Of a DNA stretch of 33,936 nucleotides, positions 9,950 to 20,408 are shown one piece after another. Both the position numbers and the translations under genes were made by a program. Within the stretch, counting starts at the first letter, position 1. Each line of letters begins with the position of its first letter. The DNA is taken from NCBI GenBank assembly GCA_963575745.1, contig CAUYUJ010018551.1, positions 167,501-201,436 of the forward strand. The letters run 5' to 3'. The notes under the pieces are model-generated. The model did no database searches, was not told the origin of the DNA, and saw only the letters and a list, made by a program, of their open reading frames with translations. Source of the DNA: Prorocentrum cordatum. Its lineage: Eukaryota; Sar; Dinophyceae; Prorocentrales; Prorocentraceae.

Positions 9950-11618
9950 AGCGTGCGCGATGCACGGGCCTCACTCCCCCGAGTGAGCAAATCCAGCTCA
10001 GCGAGAGCCCAGCTATCCAGAAGCACCTCCGCGCGTCCTGTGCGCAGGTGCTTGCCTCGCTCGAAGCGGCTTCGCCGCTCCTGGGCCATTTTGGCCATCA
10101 CCAAACCAAACTGGCGGGCTGGGCAAGGTTCTGCCAGCCCGCTCGGCAGCAACTGCGCATAGTGCGCACACTGAACACAATACAGCAGAATGTCGCCTTG
10201 CTCAGCAGGCGTGCCCATGGGCGCGATGAACGCGCCCCACAGGACACGCGAGGCTGCGTGCTGCCGCGGCCGTCGCCAGCTCGGGGGCGCCTCGCGCCCA
10301 CACTCGGAGGCCACCCCAGCCTTCCAACTCCGAAAACTATGCAAGCACTGAACGCGCCGCCAGCGGCCATCAGCCACCTCGCGCAGTTCGCGCTGGGGAA
10401 GGCCCAGTCCGACCGCCGGCGCGGGAGACGCACTCGGGGGCAGGTGGGCCCATTCCACCTCGGGAGCTGGGCGACTTGCCAGCACCCGCCCCAAGTACAA
10501 GTCACGGCACGCCTCGGCGCACGCGTCTTCCAGGCGTGCCTCGTCTAGAGCGCGCCCGGGCCACAGGTTGAACGCCTGCTTGGACGCGACATCGGTCCAC
10601 CCGCGCCTTGCTCGGCCCAGCGCCAACCCACGCTGGACTAGACGTGCACATGCACCCGCGCACTCTGGCAGCCAGCACTGCCGCGTCGCCGCCTGCGCGC
10701 GCAGGCGACCCGTCTGAGCATTCAGCCCCGAGGTAGACAGCCTGGAGCTCAGCCGCATGAGCGGTAGGAGGGAGCTGAGAAGCGAGAGACTCAAGGAGCT
10801 CGCGAATCCCCCCCGCTGCACCGCCGCCCACCCCGCCCCCCGAACTTCCTCGAGGCGGCCAGCGGCGACCGAGCCGCCCCCCGCCAGCGGCTGGCCAGGG
10901 CGAAACGCAAAGCGAGTCAGATCTACAGGCAGTTCGTCCTCGAACGCTCGCACCACCATCTTCGCCGGCGCGCTCCGGAGGCCAACCTCGGGCCTGACGG
11001 GCAAAAACGGCGCCCCAGGACAGATGGGCCCGACGTCTTCCTCGCCCTCGTTCCAACGCTGCAGGAGGGGGGGGGCGGAGGCGCCACTGTTGTTCGGCCC
11101 TCAGCGAAGGCCACGCACACTCCGAGGCGGCGCGCCAGGTCGTCGGCACGACGGAGGCGATGGCCCACTTCTCGAGCGGCGCGAGGTGCTTGGAGCCAAC
11201 CGCATTGACCACAACCTCCCACCATACTATGGGGAGGTCCTGCTCGCTCAGTCCCCCACGGCGCCCGACGCTGTCGGCGGCCTTCTCCCGCACACGGTCG
11301 ACGACGTCCTGCAGGCAGGAGAACTCCATGCGCTTCGAGGCGTGCTCGAGGGCCGAGATGCGGCCGATCCGCGGCGAGACGAAGGCGGCGGCGTTCTCGA
11401 CCTGCAAGCCCACGACCACGGTGGCCGTCAGCGCTGCGCCGATGGGCCCCGCCTCCGCTTCGCCATCCAGGTCGTCCTGTAGGACCTGCTCGAAGACGCG
11501 CCTGAGCGCGATGATCGGCAGCACCTTGCCGTGGCGGTGGCGCTGGTCGGTCGCCCTCCACCACTCCTCCATGCACCTGCCCAGCGGCATGAAGGCCGCC
11601 ATGCCCATCGGGTCCAGC
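9950..11618 (-). pseudogene. Element 1 ORF2 C-terminal part with Cys module
   Basis: This is the region downstream of RT on the minus strand. In the frame running 11004-9691 the translation includes LLYCVQCAHYA with the first Cys codon near 10179, then LAEPCP and a basic FERGKH segment. This parallels ACTHCGAYA, LKEQCPG and LQGRHP at the end of element 2 ORF2, so the two probably share a C-terminal metal-binding module. The part from 11600 to 11000 is best read in another frame (the one ending at 10502), which contains the region following RT. No RNase H motif is evident. The switch between frames near 11.0 kb indicates a frameshift. The function of the module is unknown. Confidence 0.6.
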
Positions 11619-12840
11619 TCAAGGTAGATGGTACCGAAGACGTCGGGCGACATGCGGCCGTGCCCGTAGACCTGCTTGGCGACGCGCCTGAGCCCCTCGG
11701 GCTCCTGGAGCGCGAAGCACCTGACCTCGCCTCCCAACTTCTTCATGGGCCGGATCGCGGAGCACAGGATGCGCCCGGTCTTGTTGCAGGCCTCCATGGC
11801 ACGAAAGCCCAGCCCCATCCTCATCTTCGCCGCCTTCCGCCTTGCCCGTCGCACGTCGCACAGGCCCAGGGCGGACGATTCGCGTGGAAACTCCGCGCCG
11901 TCGCTTGCCTGCACGAAAGTCAGCTCCAAGGTGGAGGACCGTCGGGGCAGGCCTGCCCGGCTGTCGACGGCGGCGCACACGCTGGTGCTTGCCCTGCCCC
12001 CGCTGTGATGCGCCATCGGCCTTGGGGGGGCCGAGCCCTGCAAGTCTGCGCTTGCCCTCGAGCGCGAGCTCGTCGCTGCCCCACAGGACGGCGCCCTTCG
12101 CGTCGGCCACCTGCATCTCGAGCTCGCCATGCAGCACGCCCTCGAGATCGCGCGCGGCCTCCACAAAGATGCCCACGCACGTAGCGCAGTTGCGCGCAAC
12201 CACCTCCCGGCTGAAGTCGTCGACGCGAACAACGATGCCCACCTCTGGGCGTGCTTCAGCACGCGCCTTCAGCTGGTCTGGCAGCTAGGCCTGGAGCGCG
12301 CAGGTCGCCGAGAGGCATCGCGCCACGACGCCACCCTCGGGGCGCAGGGCGCCGCCTGCCAGGCCGCCCAGCACGAGGGCGCGGCGCCACCTGAAGGCCC
12401 CGATGATCACCCTGAGCACGCGCAGCGGGAAGCGCGTCTGGCATCCGAGGCGGCGCAGGATTGCGTGGGAGACCTTCTCGAAGGCCTTGGCCAGGTCCCA
12501 CAACAGGATGAGGTGGGCCACCCCCTCCCCCGTCGCGCCCTCGGCCCACCGCCGCGCGCCGCGCGCAGTCCGTGACCTTGCGCGAGGTGCCCGTGTTGAA
12601 GATTCCCCGTTCGCCCAGGTTGTTCTCCAGACACGGAGCTGCCCTTTGCGGCGCCTGCCCCACACTCGGCACAGGCTCCTGAACTGCCCGATGGATCGTC
12701 GGCCTCAAGCTGGCTTGCTGCACTGGGCAATAGTCAGCATCTCCTGTTCGTCGGCTGGGAAGACCCCAGCCTCCGTGATGAGGTTGAGTAGCTGGGCGAG
12801 CGGCTCCACGAAACTGGGCCAGCCGACGACCTGCTGACCT
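11619..12840 (-). pseudogene. Element 1 reverse transcriptase domain, frameshifted
   Basis: RT signatures are visible in two frames on the minus strand. LILLWDLAKAFEKVSH, with the Asp codon near 12497, is RT motif A, carrying the first catalytic Asp. VVRVDDFS near 12221 is motif C with the catalytic Asp pair. LEMQVADAKGAV downstream fits motif D. Motif A lies in the 12665-12285 frame and motif C in the 12242-11619 frame, so at least one frameshift separates them. The finger motifs upstream (about 12840-12700) are poorly preserved. The usual role would be target-primed reverse transcription; this copy is inactive. Confidence 0.8.
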
Positions 12841-14310
12841 TGCTGACCTGCCTCGCGGTGAAGAGGCGCCCACGGCGCCGGTGCCCATCGGTCTCGATGG
12901 CGGCCGCGATGGCCGCGCGCAGGGAGGGGGGAATCTCGTCGGGCTCGACGGGCGGCCTAGCGCTCTACACTTTGGCCCACTCCTGCTGGCGATTGGTGAG
13001 GAGGGCCTCTGGGCAGGCGCCGCGATCCTGGATGCGCTCGACCTTGCCGCCCGCGACCTCTGCCGCATCTTCGCCGGGGCCCTTAGCCCACCTGCATAGC
13101 ACGGGCGCCCCCCGTAGGTGATCTTCGGCCAATGCTTCCCGCCAGCTCTTCACTTGCCTTCCACGTCGCAAGCCGCCAAGGATGCACTTCCCCACGTGCT
13201 CGGCGAGCCCGGCCGCCCCCGCGGCGGCTGACCTGGCCCGGCGGCGCCGCGGCCGCAGGCAGCTGAGGGCGCGCTTCTTCTGGGCCATTCACCTGCGCGA
13301 CACCGCTGGGACTGCAGCCCCCCTGCGGGCGCGGGGCCCCTAGGCTCAGCCACACTCTCAGCGCCAGCTATAGTTGAGGGATGAAAAAACGACCCTACCC
13401 TGGGTTACAAGTGCGTGGCATGTAAACCAGCTGGGAACCACCAAAGCCTAGAACCGCCAGGACGCGGCACATCACGCCAGTGCACCGTGTCAGCCCACAG
13501 GAGTTTCAGCGCACAGCGCCTCGTAAACCAGGGTAGGGGCGTTTTTTACGCCCTTGATATAGGGCCGCTGCCGCCGTGGTCCTCGAATCCGCGCTCGAGG
13601 AAGTCCTGCTCTGCATCCAGATCTGCGACTGGATCAGCATCAGGATTGTTGGGGTCGTTGGCTGGGCATGCCACATCACCGCCGTAGCTGCTCGTCACGT
13701 CCTGCTCGTAACTGGTCGAACTGTCCACCGTGGAGCGGTCGCGCGGCTGCGCCTGCCTCGGGGGGGGTCTTCGGGTGCTCACCGAGCTGCCCCCCCACCC
13801 CCCTTGGCCATCACGCCACCACTCTAAGCTGCCGAGGCCCCGCCCGCGCTGCCTCTCCAGCAGCGGCACGCTCTCCACCCCGCACTCCAACGGTGCACGG
13901 GGGGCCCATGGGCACCTCGGCGGCCCCCGAGGATGTCCACCTCGCCAGCTGCGTTCACCGAGAGGTTCACCTTGGACATCATCCCGCCCAACTGCGATCT
14001 CGATATCCTCGGGGGTGGACTGGGCCAGGTGGCGCCACGCGTCGCAGTCACGCGCGCTGCACGGCGGCGCGGCACGCCTGGATAGCCCCTCGCAGCCTCC
14101 TGCAGTGGTGGTCGGGCGGGCCCCTGCCGCTGGAGGCCCACTCGAACTGCTGCTGCGCCAACCCCTTGATCTGCTAGCTGCCCTGCCAGCCAGATTAAGG
14201 CTCTGCCCAGCGTGGCCATGGCGCTGTCTTCGCTGACCCAGACCTCGGGCAGCGGGGCCTGCTTGCACTTGATGGGGCATGCCCACAGCTGCATGGCCTC
14301 GGCATCTCGG
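12841..14310 (-). pseudogene. Element 1 linker between endonuclease and RT, degraded
   Basis: This lies between the recognisable EN and RT parts of element 1. In LINE proteins this interval encodes a linker of several hundred residues. Coding-like segments occur, such as the 14456-13824 frame with WVSEDSAMATLGRALIWLAG, but no single frame runs through and I recognise no domain. AT-richer sequence at 13375-13570 may be a small insertion. Confidence 0.45.
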
Positions 14311-15280
14311 TCAACGATGCCCTGGAAGTCGGCGCGCGCAGTATCCAGCCACGTAACGCGCGCGCGCTGTCGACGGTCGTCTGCTTCTCGCCAAGGGCGA
14401 GCGCGGGTGGTCCGGAAGGCCCCGGTACGATTGAACAGCCTCGACCTGGTTGTCACTCCAGTCGGGCGGCTGCTGCATCGGCCCTACTGGGCAGGCGGTG
14501 GGCATACACGCCGCACTGCACGGGGCCTCAACCACGGGCCACTCGGCCTCGAGCATCACCTGCATACTGATGGCGTCGCGCGTGGCCAGGCCGACGGACG
14601 GGTCGACCTCGGGCGGCTGCGCGGCTGCTGCTGCGCGCCCTCCTGTGACAATCTAGCCCCTGATCGCGTCGGCCCCCCCCGCTGGCGCGGCAGGCGGGGT
14701 CGTTCGAGATATGCGCCTGGCGCTCTGGCCCACGGAAACCCGCGCAATTGGTCAGGTCGTCGGGGTCCATGTTCCAGTCCCCGCCCATGATCCAGGGGCG
14801 GCCGCGCCGCGCCTGGTGCACCTTGAGCTTGCGCAGGATGTCGACGTTCTGGCCCGAGCCCGATGCCCACCTCCAAGTAGACAGAGTAGAGCGCGACCAC
14901 GCCCATCCCGGGCAGACGAGCGCACCCAACACACGCTCTCCCTGGCCACTGGACCTGGCCCTTCGAGTCGCGCTAGAAGGCGATGCACCTCTCGGCTAGC
15001 ACGGCAACGCCCCCTGGGGCCCCTCGCGCTGGACGGTGGCAGGGGCGAACGGCATCGCCCGGCCTTGGTTCCTCAAAGTTCGCCTGATCTCCAAAAGTCG
15101 CCCGCGAGACTGCTCGCGTTCTTGCGCGGACAAGATGGCGTCGGGGACCAGCGGCAAAATGTCGCGCCCAGTTCCCCCCGGGGGCGATGCTGGCTGCGAA
15201 AAAACCGAGGCGCCGGTGCTGGACCCCCCACGAGGAGCTCGCAGAAAATAGCAACGCCTCAGCCTGAGACCTCCCTCGCG
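14311..15280 (-). pseudogene. Element 1 apurinic-like endonuclease domain, frameshifted
   Basis: On the minus strand GGVAVLAERCIAF, just before the stop at 14973, resembles GGVAILVRDGLQ in the EN of element 2. Next, ALYSVYLEVGIG parallels LAGYFQHSLG of element 2. RPWIMGGDWNMDPDDL, with the Asp codon near 14779, is the GDxN motif of exonuclease-endonuclease-phosphatase EN domains. The pieces lie in at least three frames. EN would nick the insertion target and prime reverse transcription; this copy is dead. Confidence 0.75.
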
Positions 15281-15282
15281 GA

Positions 15283-16583
15283 CTAAACCCGTCGCCGCTT
15301 CTCGGCCATGGCCAGGCGCGCGACGAGTTCCTCGAGGGCCCTCTCGCTGTCCTGGGAGCTACATGCCTCGCGGATCTCGTCGAAATCGTTCTCACCCAGG
15401 TCGGGCTCCACGGGCGCGGGCGCGCTGACGGCTTGGTCTGCGTCCGCGGCGCCTCCATCATCAGGCCTAGCGCTGGCCACGCATGCTCGGTGCATGGCGC
15501 GCAGCTTTGCCACCGTCTCCACCACTGGCACCTCCAGGGAAGCGGCCTCGGGCGCCAGAGCCAGGAAGCGCCGAGCCTGCGTAGGGGCATCGTCAGTATT
15601 TCGGCTGGCCCAGCGGCATGGCGCGCACCATGGCCTGGTCGAGACTGGTCTCGAGCTCGGCGACGTTGGCGATGGCCTGCGCGACGGCGGCCTGCCGCGA
15701 CGACGTCCTGCTGCTTGCCCACCAAATTGGCCTCGAGCTGCGCGCGTCGGGCCATAGCGTTTTCCAGCTAGGCGCCGCGCGAGGTGACCTCTGCCCGCGG
15801 CCACCTGGCGGCGACCCTGCGATGCCTGAGCTCGGCGAAGTCCTGCTCCAGGCTGGCCGCGTCGATGCCGCCCGAGCGGAGAGCGGGGATCGTCTCCTCG
15901 AGGCTGACGATCTTGGCATCCACCTCCGGGAGCTCAGAATCGACGGCAGGGGCTGCAGCTGCGGCATCAGGCGCGGCGCCATCGACTCCGAAGCGCTCAG
16001 GGCGGAGCTGGAGGTGGCCTGCCACAACCCCGCCTGTGGCAAGCCGCTCGAGCGCTGCCGCGAGCGTGGCGACGCTGGCCTCGAGGCGCCGGCGCCCTGC
16101 TCTGTCGGCCCACAGCCCGTCTCGGCAGCAACCAGGGCACCTCCAGAACGGCCCCTCGGGCCCCAGCGGCACCTCGCGGTTGTGCCAGCGCCAAGGACAG
16201 CAGCGCCAGAAGGGCTTCGGCCGCGTGGGCGCGGCGCCCGCGCGCTCGCCCCGATGCCCGCGAAAGGCCGCCCGGGCCTTCGCCGGCCGCGGGGCGCGGC
16301 GGGCACTGGCCCGTCGCCTCCGCGGCTTCCCGCGCCAGGCAGGCGACCGCGAGCGAGACCGCCCGCGGGGGGCGGCGGCGCCGCCGTCACAGCGCGCCAC
16401 GCCAGGGGCGCAACGCGGCACCGCGGGCCCGAGGTTGCGGCGGGCCCGCGGCGACCAGGGGCTCGGCGCGGGCGGACAGCCCGAGAAGACGACCGACGAC
16501 GACGAACGACAAACGTCCCCGACGACTGCCAGCTGCGCCACGGGGGCCCGCCCGCGCACTTCAACAAGCCGTGCCTGAACCAA
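15283..16583 (-). pseudogene. Element 1 ORF1-like protein, frameshifted
   Basis: The first frame (16583-15768) carries FWRCCPWRWHNRE and, a little further on, FWRCPGC near 16211-16115, a Cys-rich segment like a zinc ribbon. It is followed by helical sequence (LEASVATLAAALERL). The signal then moves to the 15593-ending frame (QAIANVAELETSLDQAM) and to the 15283-ending frame, whose acidic C-terminus reads DLGENDFDEIREACSS and ends in a basic KRRRV. The plan matches the better preserved ORF1 of element 2: Cys-rich N-terminus, then coiled coil. Such proteins usually bind element RNA. At least two frameshifts are present. Confidence 0.6.
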
Positions 16584-16624
16584 AATCTCGCAGTCTCGCC
16601 CGCTCTCTCGGCGGGGCGACGCAC

Positions 16625-16889
16625 GGCCAGCGCTCTAAGTCACGGCGCAAGATGCAGCAGAGATCGGGAAAAAAACAGCGACAGAGAACAGAGCAGCATA
16701 TGAGAGAGGCAACAAGGGGAAAAAGCGAAGCGCGAGAAGAGGCAGAGGCAAGAGCGAAAGAGGGCGGAAGCGACGGAAGAAGGGCTGGGACAGACGAGAG
16801 ACAAAGACAAACAAGGAAATGAAGCATACAGTCACCTAGCTCCTCTCCACAGATCCCGCAAGCCTCTGCGGGCACCCGAAAGCGACCAG
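16625..16889. other. Spacer between elements 1 and 3
   Basis: Purine-rich sequence (about 16650-16820) without a domain-bearing frame. It could belong to the 5' end of element 1 or the 3' end of element 3. No junction signature was found. Confidence 0.4.
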
Positions 16890-18680
16890 TCATGCACCAA
16901 GCATTGCATATAATTTTGAGAACGCTGGGAAAATACAGGAAACCGCGCGCTTCCCTATCCGACTCAAAGCTAGATACACGAAGTCGGGCTGGTGAGGGAC
17001 GGGAGCGGCGCCGAATTTAGCGAGACGACGCGCGAGGGCGGCGCGAAGAGAGAAGGGGGTCAGCTCGCGAAAGGCAGATTCAGTAGCGGCCTGGAATCTC
17101 GGGGTACCGAACGACGGAACAGTCGAGATGGCGACGAGCACGTTGCAATTCTGAATCATACGATGGACGGCGGACTTCGCCCATGCACCGCTGCTCCTCC
17201 ACGCGAGCAGCCTGTCGTCATCAAACTCGGCCGGCTCAAACAGCATCTTGGCGGCGTAGCAGACCGGCGACATGGTGGCGGCACACAACACAGCTGCACG
17301 CCCTGCAGGAAGAAGAGCCTTTATCTGTATAGGACCCCCCCCCCCCTCCTTGAGGTTATCTAGGATCCCGTGGGCGAGTCTGTTGTTGGGCGCATTTGCA
17401 ATGACTTGCTGGGCCCTCCTCGCCGCGCGGATCACCGGGGGGGTCGGCGGGTAGAATTGCTCGATGTGGGACAGGGCGGAGGAGGCAAGTACATTGGAAA
17501 CCGCTATGGATTTACATCACCCCAGCCCCCGACTGCACTTGGTTTCGAAAGCCCGATGCAGACATTTGGCCGCGGGGGCCCCCCAGCTAAGCTCTTGCCC
17601 TTGGAGTCCGAGGGTGATCCCTAGATACGCCCCTACAGGTAGGAAAACGAGATTGTCACCAATGCCCTGCCCCTGAGCGAGCGCCGCGCACTCCTCGGCA
17701 CTGGCACGGCTGAGCGGCACGAGCACAAACTTCCGCACATGCACGTGGAGCCCCGCGGCTCGACCAGCGACCAGCCACGCACCTTGAACGATTCGAAGAT
17801 GTTGCGCGCGACAACGCCGACGTCGTCGGCAAGGGCCCCGAGACAGCTCAACTGACAAGCGATACGGGCGAGTATATACCTCAAAATCGGGCCCATCGCT
17901 AGACGGAAGGTAGTGACAGATAGCGGGCAGCCCTGTTTATCCCTCTGGAAGGCGGCGTTAGAGGCCGAACGGAGCCCACAGAAGTTAATGGAAACCTTAA
18001 CGTCGACATCAAGCATACGCATTGCTAGAATAATGCGCGGTGGAATCCCGCAACCGTCAGAACCCAAAAGGTCATGCACTGCAGAAGGCTAGGAAGCGCA
18101 GCCTTCACGTCATAGCATATGGTACCAGCATGCTGATGTCCGCATTGCGGACACCAGGATGCAGCCCTACTTCCAAGGTTGATGAGATTCTCGTTCATGC
18201 ACCTACCAGTGATGAGGCCTCGCTGGCTTCCTATCACCGTTTGGGCAGCGACCGATGGAAAAGAGCGGTTGGCGGCGAGAAGATGAGTTTGTCGTCGGAA
18301 CTGCTAGGGGCGATGGGACGCGCAGTTCCAGGCCCCCTCAGAAAGGAGAGGGGGGCACCAATCGGATCGCTACCCTTGGCGAGGAAAACAACCATGCCAC
18401 TGTTAAAACCGACGGGGGATATGCCCTCGTCGACGAGGGCGCAGTAGAGACTGAAAACCGCATCGGCGACTGCTGGGCCCCCTCGGGAACAGCAGCTGCA
18501 TGGGGCGCCGTCGGGGACAAGGGACGAGTCAGAGACTGCGGGAATGAACTCCCGAAACTCAGGAGGCTCTACTTTCCAGAAAATACAAGAAGGACACGGT
18601 TGAACATAGTCTGGCGACAGTCGGCGATCAGGCTCGGAGCTCGTAGAGAAACTGCGCCCCCCCCAAATGCTCGGCAAGTT
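16890..18680 (-). pseudogene. Element 3: RT fragment of a different non-LTR lineage
   Basis: RT motifs follow in order on the minus strand but in changing frames. These are VVFLAKGSDP with ARPIAP (fingers, about 18420-18290), SQRGLITGRCMNENLIN (about 18225), ICYDVKAALPSL (motif A, about 18110), DKQGCPLSVTTFRLAMGPIL (motif B, about 17935) and LGALADDVGVV (motif C, about 17840). A downstream segment (17435-16890) probably continues the C-terminal region. The YDVKAA, QGCPLS and ADD signatures differ from those of element 2 (LDISKFYE, VVDD), so this is a separate lineage. No EN or ORF1 is seen; it looks 5'-truncated, with several frameshifts. Confidence 0.8.
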
Positions 18681-18764
18681 TCACGGCGCCTAGATCTGGA
18701 TCGGCGATGGCCTGGCCAGTCGGATCCAAAATGCCCGAGAGCGAGATGCTGCGACGCCACCCCA

Positions 18765-18768
<4 letters not shown>

Positions 18769-18797
<29 letters not shown>
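18769..18797. repeat. (CA)n microsatellite
   Basis: A pure CA dinucleotide run followed by a C-rich tract to about 18817. Confidence 0.95.
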
Positions 18798-18955
18798 CAC
18801 CCCCACCCCCCCACCCCGAAACGGTACGAATTACAACCGACTGGTCCCAATACCAACCGTCCGGAGCGAATTGCCACCAGAAATGGGACCAACTACAACC
18901 ATGGGATATTCAGAAGTACTTCTTTCTTCTTCAGAAGTATTTTTCCGTCTTGAGA
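18798..18955. other. Spacer before the composite repeat
   Basis: AT-balanced sequence with no gene. GTACTTCTTTCTTCTT at about 18916 is nearly repeated at 33251 just after the 155-bp tandem repeats, so a short related segment lies on both outer sides of the composite repeat region. Confidence 0.45.
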
Positions 18956-19080
18956 AACCTGACCGGACAAGAACGGGAAGCGCCGTTTTTTATCCACCAC
19001 GCGCGTCAGAGACCGTATTGGCGAGAACGTCAGAGAAACCCATAAACGCAACAGAACAGACTAAATGATGGCCCGCCGCG
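18956..19080. repeat. 125-bp block, copy 1
   Basis: It begins AACCTGACCGGACAAGAACG and ends ATGATGGCCCGCCGCG. It is repeated at 22513-22637 with only a few substitutions (CACGCG versus CACGTG; GGCCCG versus GGCCTG). Confidence 0.95.
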
Positions 19081-19454
19081 CTGGTCTGTCGAGGCGGTCT
19101 GCTGCCCTGGCCACATCATGGCGTCGACACCGTGCTTGTCTCTCGGCCACGCGGGCCCCCACCCGTTGTCGCCCAGCCTACTTTTTCTGTTCCAGCCTGT
19201 CTTGTCTTTTGTTTGTCCGTCGTCGTCGTCGTCGCGTGCCTTTCCTTTGTCGTGGTCGTCATTTTCATTATAATCGTCCGCTGTTGCCGTTCTCGCTGTC
19301 GCCGTCGTTATCATTTTACGATTGCGGTCGTTTTTCTGATTGTTTTTTGTTGTTGGATTCCGTGTTCGGTTGGTTTTTGTGTTATGTTTGCGGTCGTTTT
19401 CTGTCATCGTTTTTTGTCGTAATTTTCGAGATCGTTATTGACGAAGACGACGAA

Positions 19455-19504
<50 letters not shown>

Positions 19505-19644
19505 AGACCCGTGCCGGCTGGCTCGGGGTGCCCGCGTCCCTCTGCTGCCGCAGGCCTCCGCCAGCGAGTTCCGAAGTGCGGGCCCGTACCCCTTAGTTAG
19601 AGAAAATTAAGCCCCAGAGCCAACGGTGCACGCTGGAGGCGCTT
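19081..19644. other. Unique insert in unit 1 with (GAC)n
   Basis: This stretch has no counterpart in unit 2. It contains T-rich sequence with GTCGT runs and a (GAC)n microsatellite at about 19447-19503. An open plus-strand frame across it becomes poly-Asp and has no domain. I do not support a gene. Confidence 0.6.
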
Positions 19645-19786
19645 CCCGTCATCCTCGAGTTCGTCTGGAGGCCGTCTCGAGGCCGTCCTGAGGACATCCT
19701 GGGCCGCCCTGGCGGCACCGCGGGTCGTCTTGGGGGCCGTCCTGGAGGCTCTTTGGGGTCTCTTGGGCCGTCTTGGGACATCTGTG
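19645..19786. repeat. ~10-bp minisatellite, GGCCGTCTTG orientation
   Basis: Degenerate words such as GAGGCCGTCC, GGGCCGTCTTGGG and GGTCTCTTGGG repeat about every 10-12 bp. The equivalent place in unit 2 (22640-22876) carries the same minisatellite in reverse-complement orientation. Confidence 0.75.
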
Positions 19787-19788
19787 TG

Positions 19789-20212
19789 GTCTGCCGTGCT
19801 CCTGTGCGGTCTGCCGTGCTCCTGTGGTCTGCCGTGTTCCTTTGGGGTCTGCCGTGCTCCTGTGGAGTTTGCCGTGCGAACGTGTGGTCTGCCGTGCTCC
19901 TGTGTGGTCTGGCGTGCTCCTGTATGGTCTGCCGTGCTCTTGTGTGGTTTGCCGTGCTCCTGTGTGGTCTGCCGTGCTCCCGTGGGGTCTGCCGTGTCCT
20001 GCGTGGTCTGCCGTGCTCCTGTGTGGTCTGCCGTGCTCCTGTGTGGTCTGCCGTGCTCCTTCTTGGTCTGCCGTGCTCATGTGCGGTCTGCCGTGCTCCT
20101 GTGCGGTCTGCCGTGCGAACGTGTGGACTGCCGTGCTCATTTGGGGTCTGCCTTGCTCCTTTGTGGTTTGCCGCGCTCCTGTGTGGTCTGCCGTGCTCCT
20201 GTGTGGTCAGCA
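19789..20212. repeat. 20-bp array A (GTCTGCCGTGCTCCTGTGTG)
   Basis: About 21 head-to-tail units of 19-21 bp with small substitutions. Variant units (GAGTTTGCCGTGCGAACGTG, then a unit with GGCGTGC, then one with TGTATGG) recur in the same order at 22920-23000. Frames reading Cys/Val/Leu/Pro on the plus strand and Arg/His/Thr on the minus strand are products of the repeat. Confidence 0.95.
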
Positions 20213-20408
20213 GACCCAGGGCTGAGGGAAGGCTGGAGCAGTGCTCTGGTGGTCCTTCACCCGCCCAGCTCCGTCCCCTCCCACTCTGGACCGATCTTGC
20301 GGGAAGCTGGCTTGTGGCAGCGCATCGCGCGTCCATAGCGTTCGTGTGCTTGCTTTTACCTCCTTTAATGTCTGCTCCACCTCTCCTTGAGACGCAGAAG
20401 CCTCCGAG
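20213..20408. repeat. Leader segment, copy 1
   Basis: A nonrepetitive segment starting CAGCAGACCCAGGGCTGAGG connects array A to the 197-bp satellite. It recurs at 23116-23317 with few differences, for example ATCACC for TTCACC and CAGTCTGG for CACTCTGG. Confidence 0.9.

Larger units (their letters stand above)
9905..16624 (-). mobile_element. Element 1: decayed non-LTR retrotransposon
   Basis: Fragments of one retroelement lie in order on the minus strand. They are an ORF1-like Cys-rich and helical region (16583-15283), an apurinic-type EN (about 15250-14311), RT (about 12840-11619) and a C-terminal Cys module (about 10200-10000). Coding signal jumps between frames repeatedly, so it cannot make a full protein. 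The order matches element 2 at 24.5-31.6 kb, but the sequences are strongly diverged. The ends are approximate: I found neither a target duplication nor a spliced-leader remnant. No RNase H was recognised, unlike in element 2. Confidence 0.75.

Noticed and set aside
19065-19610. Plus-strand frame of 181 codons with a hydrophobic middle and Asp-rich end
   Set aside because: The hydrophobic part comes from GTCGT/TTTC-rich DNA and the acidic part from (GAC)n; no counterpart in composite unit 2.
19789-20212. Regular 20-bp direct repeats as a CRISPR array
   Set aside because: Units are contiguous with no unique spacers, and no cas gene is present; the DNA is eukaryotic.
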